DNA of 64,000 nucleotides, from the NCBI GenBank assembly GCA_041890495.1, contig CP169086.1, positions 3,162,001 to 3,226,000 on the forward strand. The letters are read 5' to 3'. The stretch's first letter is position 1. Each line of letters opens with the position of its first letter. A program made the position numbers and the translations under genes. Positions 9,338-17,839 of this stretch are shown here, piece after piece. This stretch comes from Escherichia boydii (GTDB lineage Bacteria > Pseudomonadota > Gammaproteobacteria > Enterobacterales > Enterobacteriaceae). A model generated the notes under the pieces. It searched no databases and had not been told where the DNA came from. It saw nothing but the letters and a program-made list of their open reading frames with translations.

Positions 9338-9916
9338 TTATTGATTTAAATCAATAAAATGAATTGTTTTTGATTTTCGTTTCAGACGGAAATAGGTGGC
9401 GCGGGATATGCCCGTTTTCTCTGCCACTGTTTTAAATGGCAGCCCCTGCCGGATGAGTACGAGGGCTGATACCGTCGCACTGTGCGGTTTTCTGCCGAAC
9501 TTCACACCAGACGCCATTGCAGCAGCCCGTCCGTCATTAGTTCGCTCCAGAATGCGCTCACGCTCAGCTTCTGCCACAGCGGCCAGGATCTGAATAACCA
9601 TTTTCCCCATCGTACCTTCTGTACTGAGGCCGTTTTCCAGAAACCGGATGGAGATCCCCTTCTTATAGCAGGCGTCAACGATATGGATCATGTCAGCGGT
9701 ATTGCGCCCGAGACGGTCCATTTTTGTACAGATAATAATGTCATCTTTTTCAGCCCGGCCAAGCAGCCGCTGCAACCCCTCCCGTTCGTCGGTGGCCCCG
9801 GTCATCATGTCGGTAAAGATCCTGTCCTCCCGAACACCGGCATTTTTCAGTTCAGCCACCAGGAGCGTCAGCTTCTGATGACTGGTTGATACCCTGGCAT
9901 AGCCCAGTAGCGCCAT
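9338..9916 (-). CDS. tnpR: Serine resolvase of the T6SS-cassette transposon
   Basis: 192 residues from the ATG at 9916 (MALLGYARVSTSHQ; an alternative start lies 18 bp upstream at 9934). The nucleophile is the Ser of RVSTSHQ, followed by the resolvase blocks TKMDRLGRNTADM and AAVAEAERERILERTNDG and a C-terminal helix-turn-helix (VAEKTGISRATYFRLKR). The gene is complete, so cointegrates of this element could still be resolved. It is divergent from tnpA and separated from it by a res-like gap. It differs from the resolvase of element 1. Confidence 0.88.
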   Translation of the reverse strand: MALLGYARVSTSHQKLTLLVAELKNAGVREDRIFTDMMTGATDEREGLQRLLGRAEKDDIIICTKMDRLGRNTADMIHIVDACYKKGISIRFLENGLSTEGTMGKMVIQILAAVAEAERERILERTNDGRAAAMASGVKFGRKPHSATVSALVLIRQGLPFKTVAEKTGISRATYFRLKRKSKTIHFIDLNQ

Positions 9917-9937
9917 TTCAGTCTCACAAATCATTTT

Positions 9938-10033
9938 TGATACATGGCAGTATCATAATGCACAAAATGCGATTTATTACACCTGTTTCCACCCCGGATT
10001 TGACAGGTATCAAATATCATAATATCTGATACC
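9938..10033. promoter_or_regulatory. res-like site between tnpR and tnpA
   Basis: Two inverted repeats built on the same half-site are visible: TGATAC and GTATCA at 9938-9955, and GGTATCA and TGATACC at 10006-10033. Paired, unequally spaced copies between divergent tnpR and tnpA are what a resolvase site looks like. The gap should also hold both promoters. Confidence 0.6.
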
Positions 10034-10075
10034 GACAGAATTCTGAGGAACAATCGATTGTGAAGGGATGCACTT

Positions 10076-12430
10076 ATGAGCGCTGATTTTCTGACCGACA
10101 ACCAGGTTCAGAATTATGGCCGTTATGCCGCCGAGCCAAATGAAGTCCAGCTGGCGAGGTACTTTCATCTTGATGAGCGCGATCTGGATTTTGTTAATCA
10201 ACGCCGGGGCAGACATAACCGGCTTGGAATTGCCGTTCAGCTTACCACAGCCCGTTTTCTGGGGACGTTCATCAGCAATCGTATGCAGATCCCTGCCGGG
10301 GTGCGGTTCTATGTGGCAGCACAATTAGGCATTTCCCGCCCGGAAATCCTCTCCCGTTACGCACAAAGAGATAACACGCTCTGGGAACATCATGCATTGA
10401 TAAGGCAGTACTCCGGATATCATGATTTTGGCGATTTCCCCTGGTCATTCAGGCTGAAGCGTCTTCTGTACGTTCGCGTCTGGCTCAGTAATGACCGACC
10501 CGGTCTGATGTTTGATTTTGCCACGGCATGGTTGCTTCAGCACAAAGTGCTGCTGCCCGCCGCGTCCACGCTGGCCAGGCTCATTGGCGAAATCCGCGAA
10601 CGGGCAAATCGGCGCCTCTGGCGAAAACTGGCGTCGCTGCCTGACAGATGGCAGACCGCACAACTGGCAGGCTTACTTGAGATCCCAGCAGGGCAGCGGG
10701 TGTCCGTTATGGAGCAACTGCGCAAAGGCCCGGTCACGGTCAGTGGTCCGTCTTTTACGGAAGCGCTGGAACGTTATACCCGACTGAGAAATCTGGAATT
10801 TTCCCGACTGAATTTTAGCGGGCTGCCAGCTGCACAACTGCGTAATCTGGCCCGCTATGCGGGAATGACATCAACCCGGTATATCGCCAGAATGCCTGAG
10901 GTTCGACGGCTGGCGGTTCTGACCGCGTTTGTTAAAGCGCAGGAAATCTCTGCGCTGGACGAAGCCGTTGATGTACTGGATATGCTGATTCTGGACATTA
11001 CCCGCGAGGCAAAGAAAACGGGGCAGAAAAAGCGCCTCAGGACGCTGAAGGATCTTGATCGGGCAGCACTGCTGCTGGCGCGGACCTGTGCACTTTTGCT
11101 TGACGAAAATACGGATGAAGCGGCGTTGCGCAAGACCATATTCAAAATCGTGCCGCCTGCAAAGATGGCGGAGTCTGTTGATAAAGTTAATGAGCTGGCC
11201 CGCCCGCATAATACAAATTTCCAGGATGAAATGGTGGAGCAGTATGGACGCGTAAAGCGTTTCCTTCCGGCACTTCTGCGGGACCTGCATTTTCATGCAG
11301 CGCCAGACGGTGAGCATACTTTGGCCGCTATCCATTACCTGGCAGAACTGCACGGTTCGAAAAAACGCATCCTCGATGATGCACCTAAACATATTATCAC
11401 CGGCCCCTGGAAACGTCTGGTGTACGATGCGGAGGGCCGGATACAGCGCGCCGGTTACTCGCTGTGCCTGCTGGAGCGTCTTCAGGATGCATTGCGGCGT
11501 CGTGATATCTGGCTGAAGAACAGCGAACGCTGGGGCGATCCGCGTCAGAAGCTGCTTCAGGGTAAAGAATGGCAGGCTCAGCGTGTCGCAGTCTGTCGGG
11601 CTCTGGGTCACCCCACCGACGGCAGAAAAGCCGTGGAGCAGCTGGCGACTCAGCTGGATGAAACCAGGAAAGCCGTGTCCGGGCGCTTTCATAGCAACGA
11701 TGCCGTGGGTATTTGCCATGAAGGCAAATACCCTTCCCTGACCATCAGCAGTCTGGAAAAACTCGATGAACCGCCATCCCTGACCCAACTGAGCAGTCAG
11801 GTCAGGCAGCTTCTCCCGCCCGTGGATTTAACAGAACTGCTGCTCGAAATTGACGCCAGAACCGGTTTCACCCGTGAGTTTATACACGTCAGTGAATCAG
11901 AGGCCAGAGCAAAAGATCTCCACGTGAGTCTGTGCGCCGTTCTGCTGGCAGAGGCCTGTAATATCGGGCATGAACCCCTGATAATACACAATATAAACAA
12001 GACGCTGTATCTGCTTAATTATATCGATGATGAGGATTACCGCCGCCGTATCCTGACCCAACTTAACCGGGGAGAGGGGCGTCATGCTGTTGCCAGAGCC
12101 ATCTGTTATGGTCAACGCGGAGAGATCAGAAAGCGCTATCGTGAAGGACAGGAAGATCAACTGGGTGCGCTGGGGCTGGTCACAAACGCTGTCGTGCTGT
12201 GGAACTCACTCTATATGCAGGAAGCGCTAGCACATCTCAGGGCAACCACGGGTGTAACGCCTGATGATGAGCATATTGCCCGTTTGTCGCCACTGATGCA
12301 CGGTCATATCAATATGCTGGGGCATTATACGTTCACGCTGTCGGATGACATTTTGAAAGGAGAACTTCGCCCATTAAACCTTAACATAAACAATGAATTA
12401 TCTCCTTATCGTGGTTTTTTACACAATTGA
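10076..12430 (+). pseudogene. tnpA: Tn3-family transposase with an in-frame deletion of the catalytic core
   Basis: The frame is open for 784 codons, starting MSADFLTDNQVQNYG and ending in the right inverted repeat. The N-terminal DNA-binding half is complete. At about 11,970-12,000 the sequence jumps from ...AEACNIGHEPLIIHN directly to INKTLYLLNYIDDEDYRRR. In related Tn3-family transposases roughly 200 residues lie between these two blocks and contain the first two catalytic aspartates of the DDE triad. The length (784 against about 990) agrees with such a loss. The reading frame is kept, so a stable DNA-binding but catalytically dead protein could be made, and it might act as an inhibitor. 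Classified as a pseudogene on missing catalytic residues. Confidence 0.8.
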
Positions 12431-12442
12431 CCCTCAAACCTC
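12396..12442 (-). repeat. Right inverted repeat of the Tn3-family transposon
   Basis: The reverse complement starts GAGGTTTGAGGGTCAATTGT and matches 7806-7852. It includes the tnpA stop codon at 12428-12430, so the last residues of TnpA are encoded by the repeat. Confidence 0.85.
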
Positions 12443-12471
12443 TATCAGCGCTGCGATCTTTGCAACAGCGC
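12443..12471 (-). mobile_element. Possible IS6-family terminal fragment
   Basis: Read on the minus strand from 12471 the sequence is GGCGCTGTTGCAAAG, which matches the IS26-type end GGCACTGTTGCAAAG at all but one position. Only about 29 bp remain before the transposon's right repeat. It suggests that the transposon entered, or recombined with, an IS6-family element. Confidence 0.45.
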
Positions 12472-12737
12472 CCTTTCACATCCCTGTCCCGGTCTTCGTA
12501 GAGAAAACAGGACACATGCCTGCAGGGGGCAATTCAGCAACACCCGGCTCTTACTTTTGCTGAAAAGTGGTTTAAGAGTTATTAATATTTCTCTTATTTA
12601 CAAGAATCATTGTATCGCAACAATTCGCCGCTTCTTTTGAATATCCAGCAACAATCTATATTCTCTCCTCCAGGGATCCGAAAACCCCTGGTTCCGGATC
12701 TGACTGTTTTCAAGATGCATGTGGCAGACACAAAGGC
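12472..12737. other. Non-coding stretch with a hairpin repeat
   Basis: No gene is visible. The stretch contains the hairpin at 12675-12700 (GATCCGAAAA...TTCCGGATC) that recurs at 35,635. It leads into the parD promoter. Confidence 0.5.
12675..12700. repeat. GATCCGAAAACCCC hairpin repeat, copy 1
   Basis: GATCCG pairs with CGGATC around a CCCC(T/A)GG centre. A nearly identical copy lies at 35635-35660, and related left halves (CAGATCCGAAAA) lie at 23535 and 32845. All four are in accessory DNA. Confidence 0.6.
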
Positions 12738-12764
12738 TATAATGATGTAAGAAGAAGTCTTACA
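12738..12764 (+). promoter_or_regulatory. parD promoter -10 and operator palindrome
   Basis: A TATAAT box at 12738-12743 is followed by the palindrome TGTAAGA-agaag-TCTTACA (12746-12764), 16 bp before the parD start. The position between -10 and start codon fits autoregulation by the antitoxin. No good -35 is visible. Confidence 0.6.
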
Positions 12765-12780
12765 TGTTAGTGAGGTAATT

Positions 12781-13041
12781 ATGGCTCGTACAATGACTGT
12801 CGATATTGGCGACGAATTGCGGGAGTTTATTGATTCACTGGTAAAGGCTGGTGATTACCGAACTCAGAGTGAGGTGATGCGCGACGCGTTGCGCCTGCTG
12901 CGTGAAAAACAGGCTGAATCCCGTTTGCAGGCGCTGCGCGACCTACTGGCGGAAGGACTCAGCAGCGGTGAGGCGGTGGCATGGAACAAGGATGCGTTCC
13001 TGCAGAGCATGAAAGCCAGAGCTGCCAATGAGATAGATTAA
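12781..13041 (+). CDS. parD: ParD-type antitoxin
   Basis: 86 residues: MARTMTVDIGDELREFIDSLVKAG, a ribbon-helix-helix N-terminus, then the YRTQSEVMRDALRLLREKQ helix and a C-terminal toxin-binding tail ending ARAANEID. This is a standard ParD of the type II ParDE family, binding its own operator through the N-terminus. The toxin gene behind it is broken, so parD appears to be an orphan. The upstream palindrome supports autoregulation. Confidence 0.88.
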   Translation: MARTMTVDIGDELREFIDSLVKAGDYRTQSEVMRDALRLLREKQAESRLQALRDLLAEGLSSGEAVAWNKDAFLQSMKARAANEID

Positions 13042-13189
13042 GCTGACGCCAAAAGCTGAAGAAGACCTGACGGCAATCTGGGACTACAGTTATCGGCATT
13101 TTGGGAGGGAGCAGGCCGATATATATATCGGGCGAATCTCTGCGATTTTTGAAGAGCTGGGCAGCAGAGCACCGGTAACGAGGCGATGA
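13037..13189 (+). pseudogene. parE: ParE toxin remnant
   Basis: In the +2 frame over the parD stop the sequence reads IKLTPKAEEDLTAIWDY, then SYRHFGREQADIYIGRISAI and FEELGSRAPVTRR, the N-terminal half of ParE. The expected ATG is ATT and is preceded by an in-frame TAG. A TGA at 13187-13189 ends the frame after 50 codons. Beyond it, traces such as GSPSVHYYLVMASL in other frames look like the decayed C-terminal strand region. No working toxin can be made. Confidence 0.7.
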
Positions 13190-13374
13190 AATTCGCCGAT
13201 GAACGCTGGGATGGGGTTTGGGTCTGGCAGGCTCTCCCAGTGTTCATTATTATCTCGTGATGGCCAGCCTTCGCAGTACTTTGATTTGCTGACCATAACA
13301 CAGGCCCCTGATGGGGCCTCATCGAACGATGCAGATGGTAACAGATTGGGAATATGAACTAACTATGGAATGGG

Positions 13375-14114
13375 TGAGTTGCTGGAAATCACCAGCCCGC
13401 ACAGCTAAGAGCAGGTGCTGGAACACGTGCATCATTACATGCCGAAGCCTCAGCACAACTCGTTCCTGAACAGGGCGTGAAGCTGACGCCGTGCCACTAC
13501 GCCTACTCTGCGTTTACCCGTATCCGCACGTGGACGACGTCATTTCGCTGATGGTGGAAGGTAAAATCCTGCCTTATCTCGACATCCCGCTGCAGCATGC
13601 CAGCCCGTGCATCCTCAAGCTGATGAAGCGCCCAGGCTCCGTGGACCGCCAGCTGGCGCGCATCATGTAGTGGAGCGAAATCTGCCGGGACCTGACCCTG
13701 CGCTCGACCTTTATCGTCGGCTTCCCGGGTGTAACCAAGGAAGATTTCCAGATGCTGCTCGACTTCCTGAAGGAAGCGCGCCTGGATCGCGTCGGCTGCT
13801 TCAAGTACAGCCCGGTTGAAGGTGCCACCGCCAACGAACTCGAAGGCCAAGTGCCTGAAGAGGTTAAAGAAGAGCGCTGGAACCGCTTTATGCAGTTGCA
13901 GCAGCAGATTTCTGCCGAGCGTCTGCAGGAAAAAGTGGACGCGAAATCATGGTTCTCATCGATGAAGTGGACGAAGAAGGCGCGATTAGCCGACGCCCCG
14001 GAAATCGAGGGCGCGGTGTACCTCAACGGCGAAACCCGCGTGAAGCCAGTTGACGTGCTGCGTGTGAAAGTGGAACACGCCGACGAGTACGACCTGTGGT
14101 GTTCACGGATTTAA
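13375..14114 (+). pseudogene. rimO: rimO ghost (ribosomal protein S12 methylthiotransferase) without radical-SAM motif
   Basis: Fragments in three frames match RimO in order: EQVLEHVHHYMPKPQHN, then VPEQGVKLTPCHYAY, then a jump to VYPYPHVDDVISLMVEG and KILPYLDIPLQHASP, LKLMKRPGSVDRQLARI, STFIVGFPGVTKEDFQMLL, and the TRAM-domain end GAVYLNGETRVKPVDVLRV up to EYDLWCSRI. The segment between HYAY and VYPYPH, which holds the CxxxCxxC iron-sulfur motif in real RimO, is absent. An amber at 13668-13670 and at least two indels add to the damage. The 5' third of the gene is missing. It is a decayed partial copy and cannot be functional; the working rimO should be elsewhere. Confidence 0.85.
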
Positions 14115-14157
14115 TCAACCCTGATTCGCCCTTCCCCTGTGGGAGGGGCAATGCTCT

Positions 14158-14625
14158 CTAATCCCGCGTACACATCATCAACGTATTAACCGGTGTGGTA
14201 ACGATATAATCATCGTTTCCCAGGTTTGTAATTTTCAGCCGCACTTCCTTTTCGCGTAAAATGTAGAACAGCTCCTGCAAGTCCTTATTGGCCTCCTGAA
14301 AATGGAGTCGATAGTAGCTGCCCTGACGCTCGTAGTTAAAATATGCGGTGCCCTTTATCTCGCGGTAATCGCTGCGTTTGCAGGAATGGCTACCGGAGAG
14401 ATAAAAATTACCTTTACCCTGGCTCATCGACAGAAAGACGTCGAGCCTGCTTTTTATATCACAGGGCACATTATTCACTTCGTTATAAAAGCGAGCATGG
14501 CATTCAAGCGGCGTAACGTCATCTTTGTTGAGCCAGAGCCGCCAGGAAATTATAACGACCAGCACGGCCACAAGGCACAATAATAAAAACTGAGTGATTT
14601 TTTTAGCGTTCATCTGTGCGCTCAC
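14158..14625 (-). CDS. FidL-like membrane protein
   Basis: 155 residues with one N-terminal transmembrane helix (about 11-31, FLLLCLVAVLVVIISWRLWL) and a periplasmic domain with several cysteines (LECHARFYNEVNNVPCD, SHSCKRSDYREIKG). The size, topology and the YREIKGTAYFNYE strand fit the FidL family, which in Salmonella SPI-3 is encoded next to the ToxR-like regulator MarT. Its start overlaps the end of the MarT-like gene by 23 bp. It probably modulates that regulator's periplasmic side or stability. Confidence 0.75.
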   Translation of the reverse strand: MSAQMNAKKITQFLLLCLVAVLVVIISWRLWLNKDDVTPLECHARFYNEVNNVPCDIKSRLDVFLSMSQGKGNFYLSGSHSCKRSDYREIKGTAYFNYERQGSYYRLHFQEANKDLQELFYILREKEVRLKITNLGNDDYIVTTPVNTLMMCTRD

Positions 14626-15391
14626 TTTTTAAGAATGAGTAATTGATGCAGGGCGCCTTGCTGTTATAAGGGCAAACGGAAAGCAGTTCATCCGAAATCA
14701 CATTGCCACGAGAATCGAGCATTCTGTCGGAGAAATAATAAACGTTGGTTTTACTGTCGCAGACAATCTTTTCACGCTGAATAATCTCACGTATTTTTTT
14801 GCGCAGAGCATCATGATCGGCAATGCTGGTCTTATCGTCGGCAACGTAATACCGACAGTTTCCTTCCCGGAAAAGCTCCGTGCGAGGAGAGTGCTGTTCC
14901 CTGGACACATACCCTAGCACAAACGCGAGCACGACTGCCATGCCGGCAAGCAGCGCAATTCCCCATGCTTTACCCCATGCTTTCACGACAAGTTGTCGCC
15001 AGGACTCATCGGTCATCTTTGGCGTACTTTCCGGCTTATTTTCTCCGGTCATCGGCTGCGGAACGGCCTGCATTTCAGCAGAAGCCGTAAACACAAACCC
15101 ATAACGAGGGAGCGTCTCAATCATGTTTTCGCAACCGCATTCTGCCAGGCCTTTGCGTAACATAGAGATATAGTTGTTCAGCCCGCTGTTGGTGGCCGTC
15201 ATGCCCTTTTGTTCCCACAGTATCTGAAACACCAGCTCCCGCGAAACGGGTTGCCCCTGATGGGCAATCAGTAGCTCCAGCAGCTCGGCGCAAAATTTGT
15301 TGAGCACGATAGGCCCTGCTCGCCCGTCCAGCGCAACCAGACTGGCATCCGCAGTGTTAAACCTGACCCTCTCATCAATGACAAAAATCAT
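14603..15391 (-). CDS. MarT/CadC-like membrane-bound transcriptional regulator
   Basis: I place the start at the ATG at 15391 (MIFVIDERVRFNTADASLV) with GAAGGA next to it, giving 262 residues; a longer frame to 15472 adds 27 residues without family character. An N-terminal OmpR/ToxR-type winged helix (residues about 5-100, with LELLIAHQGQPVSRELVF and NSGLNNYISMLRKGL) is followed by one transmembrane helix (about 143-161) and a periplasmic domain with cysteines (NCRYYVADD, SVCPYNSKAPC). ToxR-like proteins bind DNA from the membrane in response to periplasmic cues. With the FidL-like gene and the fimbrial operon nearby it may control adhesion. Confidence 0.82.
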   Translation of the reverse strand: MIFVIDERVRFNTADASLVALDGRAGPIVLNKFCAELLELLIAHQGQPVSRELVFQILWEQKGMTATNSGLNNYISMLRKGLAECGCENMIETLPRYGFVFTASAEMQAVPQPMTGENKPESTPKMTDESWRQLVVKAWGKAWGIALLAGMAVVLAFVLGYVSREQHSPRTELFREGNCRYYVADDKTSIADHDALRKKIREIIQREKIVCDSKTNVYYFSDRMLDSRGNVISDELLSVCPYNSKAPCINYSFLKSERTDER

Positions 15392-15623
15392 TCCTTCAAC
15401 CCTCTCCTTGCTGACTTTCGCCCGCCTCATGCCGCTGTGCAGAAGTATATATGCATTTAATAACCGCCACATTGACAGCCGATAAATCTAACTCACGCGC
15501 CTTATCAACATTAAAACCTAACATCACGGCATTTATCAAAATATAAAGTCACGAACTGGATTTATTCTTATACTTTCTCAATAGATAAACCTGCTCACAT
15601 GACCTAATTAAGGTGGTAACCGG

Positions 15624-15989
15624 ATGCCCTCCCTCACTTTGTTGTCCCTGCAAGGAAGACGATTACGACTCAAAAACAGCCAGGCCGCCGTGATGCTGAC
15701 GGCCAGCCAGCGCGATCTCATTCAATGCGTGATTGAAGGGGTAAACGACAAGGCAGCCATTATTGATAGGATTTGGGGCGCTGACCATAAGTCCGGTAAC
15801 GGGAATAACCTTTCGCAGTTGGTCTTTCGCCTGAAAAATGACCTGCGCCGTTCGGGTTTTCCACCTGACCTGCTAATGGTTTCACGGCAAAGTATTTACA
15901 TCGACGGCAAATATTTACAGGCAGACTCCGGGCCCTGTCCGTTTAAATCGAAAAAACTCAACGACCCGGGTATTTTCATCTACCTGTAA
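15624..15989 (+). CDS. Small winged-helix regulator
   Basis: 121 residues, only a winged-helix DNA-binding domain of the OmpR/CadC C-terminal type: GRRLRLKNSQAAVMLTASQ as the leading beta part, then RDLIQCVIEGVNDKAAIIDRIW and NLSQLVFRLKNDLRRSGFP as recognition helix, and VSRQSIYIDG as the wing. There is no receiver and no transmembrane segment. It is divergent from the MarT-like gene, with about 230 bp between them. Such free-standing domains are often found beside fimbrial operons. Target unknown. Confidence 0.7.
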   Translation: MPSLTLLSLQGRRLRLKNSQAAVMLTASQRDLIQCVIEGVNDKAAIIDRIWGADHKSGNGNNLSQLVFRLKNDLRRSGFPPDLLMVSRQSIYIDGKYLQADSGPCPFKSKKLNDPGIFIYL

Positions 15990-16218
15990 TCTTTACCAAT
16001 ATGAAAATGGCGATGCATCATATCGTCATGATTTATTCTACAGCATTACCTTAAAAGCAAACCATCTCTTTTTAACCCAAATAATACTTATATAATAACG
16101 TGTCGCCAGTCTTATTTTTTCTCATTAACGCCAAATCATTTCGTCATAAACGTCCATAAATCCCAAAGAATAAACTGGATATTTGCACTTATTATCGATA
16201 GTCAAAGGATGAGACCGT

Positions 16219-16779
16219 ATGGAAAGTAAACAGCGTGCATTTACTATCCTCATTGCCGATCACGATCGTTTTATGGTGCAGGGGATTAAGTCGGTTATTT
16301 CTACAATATGGGGAGAGGAGGTCAGGTATTTTGACTATATTTTTAATCCTGATGAGTGCCACTCTGCTGACATTACTATTTTGTCCCATCATGCTCTGCT
16401 GATGAGCAAACGCTCGCTCAACGACTGGCTTGAATTAACGTCCCAAAAGCTGCTGATTATTTCAGACGTACCGGGCAATCACCGCTACGTCTTAGCGCGC
16501 AGGCAAAGCGTGGCCGCCCTGACTCAGCTTTTGACCAGCGGCAAATCTTCCCCCATTCAGCGACAGAAATTGACCCGCAGAGATGGTTCAGGGCTTTCTC
16601 CCTTGCAGAAAAAAATCGTCAGGGGGCTTGCCTCAGGCCTGCGCCATCGTGCGATAGCCCAGGCGCTGAACATCAATGAAAAATCGGTGAGCTATCACAA
16701 ACGTATTATCATGCATAAGCTCAATTTTGCGTCAAAGGGTGAGTTTCATTGCTGGATTGCGGCGGGAAAGGAGCCGTAG
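16219..16779 (+). CDS. LuxR-type helix-turn-helix regulator of the fimbrial locus
   Basis: 186 residues. The N-terminal half starts FTILIADHDRFMVQGIKSV, which resembles the first strand and acidic pocket of a response-regulator receiver but lacks a clear phospho-acceptor block later on (TILSHHALLMSKRSL). The C-terminal GerE domain is plain: LSPLQKKIVRGLASGLRHRA, then NINEKSVSYHKRIIMHKLN. The 228 bp upstream are AT-rich and without a gene. It converges on the fimbrial adhesin gene, separated by a strong terminator, and is the best candidate for a local fimbrial regulator. Confidence 0.75.
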   Translation: MESKQRAFTILIADHDRFMVQGIKSVISTIWGEEVRYFDYIFNPDECHSADITILSHHALLMSKRSLNDWLELTSQKLLIISDVPGNHRYVLARRQSVAALTQLLTSGKSSPIQRQKLTRRDGSGLSPLQKKIVRGLASGLRHRAIAQALNINEKSVSYHKRIIMHKLNFASKGEFHCWIAAGKEP

Positions 16780-16799
16780 CGGAAGGTAAAAACACATAA

Positions 16800-16830
16800 G
16801 GGAGTGACGACGATCGTCACTCCCTTTTTT
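16800..16830 (+). terminator. Strong intrinsic terminator after the LuxR-type gene
   Basis: GGGAGTGACGA and TCGTCACTCCC form a perfect 11-bp stem with a 3-nt loop, followed by six T (16825-16830). It separates the plus-strand regulator from the minus-strand fimbrial operon and abuts the adhesin stop codon. Confidence 0.9.
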
Positions 16831-17819
16831 CAGTTGTATTCGAGGATATAGTTCAGTGCCGCATCCGCTCTGCCCGCTACGGGCTTCTGCCCGGAAGGGA
16901 TAACATACTCCGCACTGATAGGGATACGATACAGCTCTCCCCCCGGCTGGCTGCTTTGCCAGGTCATGCTCATTGCGCTACTTTTGTAAAACGGCAGCGG
17001 GCGGTTAGTTTCTGCCTGTAGCACTCTCAACTCTACCCCTTGTGCACCTCCGGGCGTCAGCCGGAGCCGCCCGGCCCCCGGGGAGTCCCCTTCAAAATAG
17101 ATATTCACCGGAGGCTTCCAGCCCGGCGGCATCCCGGTACAGAGTAAATCCAGATTAAAGCGCTTCGCAGGTACCTTACCCAGATGTGCCGTGGCGACCT
17201 TCCCCATCGCAATATTCGTGTTTGTTTGGCTGCTGCAGCCGGAAAAGTAACTGCGCCCGCTAACGATGGGCTGACCCTGAATTCTCAGCGTTGCGGCATC
17301 CCAGCGGTGATGCTTAATTTTTACGGTAATATTTATCTGCGCCTGCCCATACTCCACGTCCCTCCCTGTACGGACAAAAAAAATCTCCATCCTGCTGTAG
17401 ATACCCGATGTCACGGCAGGGTAATTGGTGTAACTCCTTGCTACTGGCAAAATGCTACTGCCGTTTTTCAGGCGGATCACGACCCCTTTTAGCCCTGATT
17501 GATACACATCGGTGAAACCCTCCGCCAGTTCAGCCCCTTCAACCGCCCAGCTTAAATCAACGACAGGAACCTTATCAGTGGGGCACTTCATACTCACCGA
17601 AGAATTTCCACTCAGGTCCAGCAAGCCGCCAGACGTCGCCAGGTTTCCGCCGACAGGCGCCTGCTCCGCGAACACTGACGACGTCAGGGTTAAAGAGTAC
17701 TCGCGGGCGGCCTGATCGTTCCGGTTACTCCACCAGTAACAGGCATCCGGGTTTGCCGCCCAACTCGCGCCTGAAACCAGGCACAGCCATCCGGCCAGAA
17801 TGATTTGTTTACATTGCAT
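16830..17819 (-). CDS. Fimbrial tip adhesin-like subunit
   Basis: 329 residues with a signal peptide (MQCKQIILAGWLCLVSGASWA). The N-terminal part (about 25-180) should be a receptor-binding domain; the C-terminal half looks like a pilin domain, with FSGCSSQTNTNIAMGK, the paired cysteine in LDLLCTGMPPGW and a C-terminal beta strand ADAALNYILEYN that can donate to the usher-chaperone system. The two-domain length is right for a FimH-type tip protein rather than a shaft pilin (about 180-200 aa). It is the last gene of the operon, 20 bp after the usher. The ligand cannot be told. Confidence 0.75.
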   Translation of the reverse strand: MQCKQIILAGWLCLVSGASWAANPDACYWWSNRNDQAAREYSLTLTSSVFAEQAPVGGNLATSGGLLDLSGNSSVSMKCPTDKVPVVDLSWAVEGAELAEGFTDVYQSGLKGVVIRLKNGSSILPVARSYTNYPAVTSGIYSRMEIFFVRTGRDVEYGQAQINITVKIKHHRWDAATLRIQGQPIVSGRSYFSGCSSQTNTNIAMGKVATAHLGKVPAKRFNLDLLCTGMPPGWKPPVNIYFEGDSPGAGRLRLTPGGAQGVELRVLQAETNRPLPFYKSSAMSMTWQSSQPGGELYRIPISAEYVIPSGQKPVAGRADAALNYILEYN

Positions 17820-17839
17820 GACAGCCTCCTTTCAATGAA

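Larger units (their letters stand above)
7806..12442. mobile_element. Tn3-family transposon carrying an Hcp-Tlde1-Tldi1 cassette
   Basis: Two inverted repeats, 7806-7852 and 12396-12442, match at 43 of 47 positions and start GGGGTTTGAG and GAGGTTTGAG. Inside are, from the left, tldi1, tlde1 and hcp, then a resolvase gene, all on the minus strand; a res-like gap; and tnpA on the plus strand ending within the right repeat. The whole element is 4637 bp. The flanking 5 bp (TACGT on the left, TATCA on the right) do not match, so no target duplication is seen, which suggests a later rearrangement at one end. TnpA has lost its catalytic core, so movement would need a transposase in trans. Confidence 0.8.

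Noticed and set aside
7806..12442. Possibility that the Hcp-Tlde1 cassette belongs to a larger chromosomal T6SS locus rather than to the transposon
   Set aside because: No other T6SS gene is in the window, and the cassette lies fully between matching inverted repeats with its terminator inside the left end.
13038..13322. Minus-strand frames opposite the parE remnant
   Set aside because: The plus strand carries clear ParE sequence; the minus frames show no motif.
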